DNA of 64,000 bases from NCBI GenBank assembly GCA_018389105.1, contig JACATO010002138.1:1302001-1366000 (forward strand), written 5' to 3'. Source of the stretch: Nautilus pompilius. Taxonomy: Eukaryota > Mollusca > Cephalopoda > Nautilida > Nautilidae. Each line of letters begins with the position of its first letter. The first letter of the stretch is position 1. Positions 61,006-64,000 of this stretch are shown here, piece after piece. The notes below the pieces were generated by a model. That model was given only the letters and a program-made list of their open reading frames with translations, had not been told where the DNA came from and did not search any database. The position numbers and the translations under genes were made by a program.

Positions 61006-63039
61006 TTTTTTACAATTTTATAATTAAAAATTCACCTATCTGCCCAGGGAGGATGATGTTGAATTTTTAATTAAAGTGTTAACTTGAGGTCTCGTTACCT
61101 GTTTATGAATTCCCAACCAGTTGGCTGTAGGATCAAGAACAGACAGCTGTGAATGGCCTGCAATTAACAACATAGCCAGTTAGCCAGTTGGGAGCGGTCT
61201 CCGTAGACTCTCGGCCAATAAAGCTGTCATCTCGCCTGTTTAGCAAACATGGTCTAGCTGAAAGCAGCAAAACGGAAAAGGAAAAAAAAATTGCAGTTTA
61301 TTTGAGCAAACAAAGCTGTGATTTTTGTTAATGAATTTCAGAAGGTTGTCAATAAGCTGCTTATGTTTGTATTTCTTTTGTCCGCAAGACCACGGTGGGC
61401 TGCTAGTTTTTGGTGGAACAATTGAGGAACTCGCTCAGTCTGTAGTTGATAATCACTGGTGATCAATATTGAAATGTGCCTGTGGAATTAGGGTTGGTTT
61501 TTAATTTACTTTGTACACACACAGGGTGGGGCTGATTGATGGTTTAGTTTTATTTGCAACAGGTTTTGTTTTGTATTTTTTTTTTTAAGTTATTATTTGG
61601 TGAGAAAAATAATGTAATGCGATTTGTGTAGACATGGAGTAAGAATAGCTTCATAAACATTCACAAACTGCCGTCATGCTGTAAAATGCTTAATAAATTT
61701 GAAAATGTACTGTTATGTTGCAGACCAAACAGAAATGCTACATAATTTGCTGGGAGTCTCTCTGATAAGTAAAGATGCCACGTCTCAGTTAGAAAGCATC
61801 CTGCCTCATCTGGGGAATAAAACTGTCGGATGGATGAAAGAAATACAGGCCCTCACAATGCAGAGATTAGGGAGATGTTCAAACTTTGGACACACAAAAG
61901 ATACATAATAATAGTTTTTAAAAATTAATAAAATAAAGGGGGGGGTAAATGTGAACAGAATTTTATAATAAGATGCATAGATTGACGATTTTTCAGTAAA
62001 TAAAAACATTTAAATATCTCCCAATCTTCTTATGTATCTGATCAACGGAATTGGGGAATAATTTAGATAAGTATCAGTTATATATTTTCTTCTTCATCAA
62101 AAAATGCCAGTGGCTGTTCACATAACCAACCACACAGGTTTATTTTTCTGGAAATAGATTCTGGTGTACTAGTGAAAACGGTTGTCTGTTTCTTGGAACT
62201 TCCTTATGTTCATGTAGATCGATACTTGGGGGTGAGGTGGGGAGACAGACTAGTTATTTTATTCGCCCATCAAGTTGAAAGGGAAGAACTATGTTTATCT
62301 TGTTAGCTAAAAATTCATATGCAGTATAATCGGATTTTAGACTTGACGCCTTCATCTGGTGTTTCTTCGAGTGCCACTTCCTTCAGATGACCGATTTCCT
62401 GCCTACCGTTTCTGACTATAATGTTAGAGGTGCAAAATTTACTGGATTCTCGTTTAGCTCTGTTACTGATGATAAGCGTGATGTTTGACCTGAAGATCAG
62501 ACTTCCTTACCACGTAATGCCTTGCAGGTGAGATTACAAATGATTATTCCCTTTTATCTCTCACATATTGCTGAAACTAAAGAGACAAATAGTTCGTAGC
62601 AGGCAGGTGAAATATTGTTGTTTGTTTATATCATTTTTTATTTTTAATTTAAAATATGATTTTGAACTTCAAATCTGCATCCAGAAAGAACTTTCCCGAG
62701 ATCTAGGAACAAAATAAATGCGTTTTCCAGAGCAATTTGGTTGTTTTTAACAAAAAGGAAAAAAAATCTGAAGGACAATGGGTGGGATGGTGCATCTTTA
62801 CAACTAAATTTAGAATGTAATTCGTCAGTAGGTGAATATATTTGCTTCCTGATTACGAAATATCCTTCAACTGTGTCTGATTTGTGGTAACAAGAAATAC
62901 TTTTTTTGTGATTTCAGTGTATTGTTATTCAAAACTAAATCAAATCAAAACTTGTTTCATAAATGGTTGCAGTTAGTAGTCAAGACTATTTTTAAGTCAA
63001 AGACGTGTTTATATTATTATAATCTGTATGGTAGTTATC
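60425..63039. other. no recognisable gene
   Basis: A 47-bp pyrimidine tract lies at 60965-61011. A more balanced patch at 61100-61290 contains GGCCAATAAAGCTG and CTGTTTAGCAAACATGG, which might be regulatory, but nothing supports a gene. Open frames at 61699-61908 and 62922-63194 have no family features; the latter overlaps a SINE. Confidence 0.5.
60965..61011. repeat. (CT)n followed by poly-T
   Basis: About 16 CT units run directly into a 15-base T tract, giving one uninterrupted pyrimidine strand of 47 bases. Confidence 0.95.
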
Positions 63040-63320
63040 TTGAAGCTAATTCAGTATGTAGACTACCGGATTGCTGTGGTTTGGGGCTTGAGTTCAGATC
63101 TGGTCTAGACTGGCTCAGTCTGATGTACCTTCCTAGTCTAGTTTCTTCTTGCTCTTCACTGGTCAGTTACATGGGGATTTCCTCTTGCATCTAAAAAACG
63201 AAAAGTTCTGGGGGTACACGTGGTGAAGGTTCTCCGAGTGACTGTTGATCAACTCATACCTTGACAGAGCCCCAAACCATACTTAAGTAACTACTTGCTT
63301 GGTCACCGATGACTTTTACC
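63040..63320 (+). mobile_element. tRNA-derived SINE, copy of the 20.8-kb subtype
   Basis: GTAGACTACCGGATTGCTGT then GGTTTGGGGCTTGAGTTCAG covers the head and an eroded B box (GAGTTCAGATCT). The body has CTCAGTCTGATGTACCTTCC, CTGGTCAGTTAC and CATCTAAAAAACG. The 3' part has AGTAACTACTTGCTTGGTCA. Order and words match the 54.4- and 55.9-kb copies in the 5' half and the 20.8-kb copy in the 3' half. The 3' hairpin of the 54.4/41.5-kb copies is not obvious here, suggesting a second 3' subtype. Confidence 0.55.
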
Positions 63321-63433
63321 CTCTTCTCTCCAGATCACTGCTGCAAGACGTTTTTAGACCTCAAAAGTCAGGGCTCTGGTTTTCTATGTTTTGAATTTGC
63401 GGCTGCAGCGCATATCACTTAGTGAGTTAGAAT

Positions 63434-63721
63434 AGCATTTCTCGAGGTGGGCCATGTAAAGTTTCACTTTCAGATGCACAATTTCCTTTTTGATACTGTA
63501 AATATTAATGCATTTCAAACTAACTGACAGTTAACACTAGGGCCCTGTTCAGTCCTCTGGCTGGTTTCTTATGAGTTACTGTGAGTTATACTGTTGCAGA
63601 GAGTGACAACTTTCCTGGACCTTGAATCGACCACAGTACATATACATAAGGTGTATCAATGTTTGGTGTGCCTTTAGAAAAGGGGGACGGACATAGGCCA
63701 AAAAAGTTTGAGAAGCCATGG
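63434..63721. mobile_element. hAT-type MITE, about 288 bp, with 8-bp target duplication
   Basis: The left end reads AGCATTTCTCGAGGTGGGCC. The right end, on the other strand, reads CCATGGCTTCTCAAACTTTT then TTGGCC, the familiar CAGGGCTTCTCAAACTTTTTGGCC-like terminus of non-autonomous hAT elements. The flanks are GTTAGAAT (63426-63433) and GTTAGAAC (63722-63729), a 7-of-8 target-site duplication of the length hAT elements make. No coding sequence lies inside. Confidence 0.6.
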
Positions 63722-63729
63722 GTTAGAAC

Positions 63730-64000
63730 ACAGTCTCCATGATTAATCAAATCTTTAAATCAAGAAATTGTATTTTTCTCATGTTTACTTGTGTGAATAT
63801 ATCACATGTTTTAAAAGTCTGTTGTTGCTGAAATGAGACAGATGTCAGTAGTTTTGTTTAAGGATGGGTGGGCTTAATAATTAAATTCTCACCCTTAGTC
63901 CCTTTTTGCCTGGGATTCTAATTAGTAATAAAAGTAAACTTTGCTTTTCTTTCTTTTGACTTAGTTACTGTTTTGTTCAGATACAATGATAACAATAATC
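63730..64000. other. no recognisable gene
   Basis: AT-rich end of the window with nothing identifiable. Confidence 0.6.

Noticed and set aside
1-64000. CRISPR arrays, rRNA, tRNA genes, bacterial operons or viral genes
   Set aside because: None seen. The only tRNA-like promoter boxes belong to SINEs, and no regularly spaced repeats of CRISPR type occur.

Overview
The window looks like nuclear DNA of an animal. It is AT-rich, full of homopolymer runs and microsatellites, and carries eukaryotic transposon remains (Tc1, hAT, non-LTR, a tRNA-derived SINE family). It has no dense run of open frames and no operons. The repeat mix would fit an invertebrate, perhaps a mollusc, but that is a low-confidence inference because no host gene could be recognised. 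I read it as an intergenic region or a very long intron. Nearly every readable protein fragment belongs to a mobile element.

Layout. 0-5 kb: a 62-bp alternating purine/pyrimidine tract, and a minus-strand relic of a ZMYM1-like hAT transposase (DUF4371 type, about 2.2-3.3 kb, perhaps to 4.05 kb). 8-9.7 kb: a minus-strand non-LTR retrotransposon relic with RNase H and reverse-transcriptase remnants. 13.2-14.8 kb: a nearly full-length but broken BED-finger hAT transposase. 16-16.8 kb: a CpG-richer patch with repeated GGGCAGTTG-like words. 18-31 kb: SINE copies, a hAT-like terminus at 23.4 kb, microsatellites and a relatively CpG-rich patch at 30.4-31.2 kb. 31.9 kb: a candidate 52-nt exon. 39.2-40.8 kb: a Tc1 element flanked by TA. 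41.5 kb: a SINE. 43.6-44.5 kb: a possible piggyBac-like short element. 49.2-50.0 kb: an old Tc1 relic, followed at 50.2-51.7 kb by a second copy of the 39-kb Tc1. 54.4, 55.9 and 63.1 kb: SINEs. 59.5-60.4 kb: a relic of an animal transposon protein whose superfamily I cannot name. 63.4-63.7 kb: a hAT-type MITE with an 8-bp target duplication.

Nothing here forms a working pathway. The strongest observations are these: the two Tc1 copies share the same premature TGA; the SINE family ends in a hairpin whose stem differs between two copies but stays paired; and the 59.5-kb relic belongs to a poorly named transposon family. Computed searches (repeat library, protein profiles, RNA-seq) would be needed to fix boundaries and to look for host exons.
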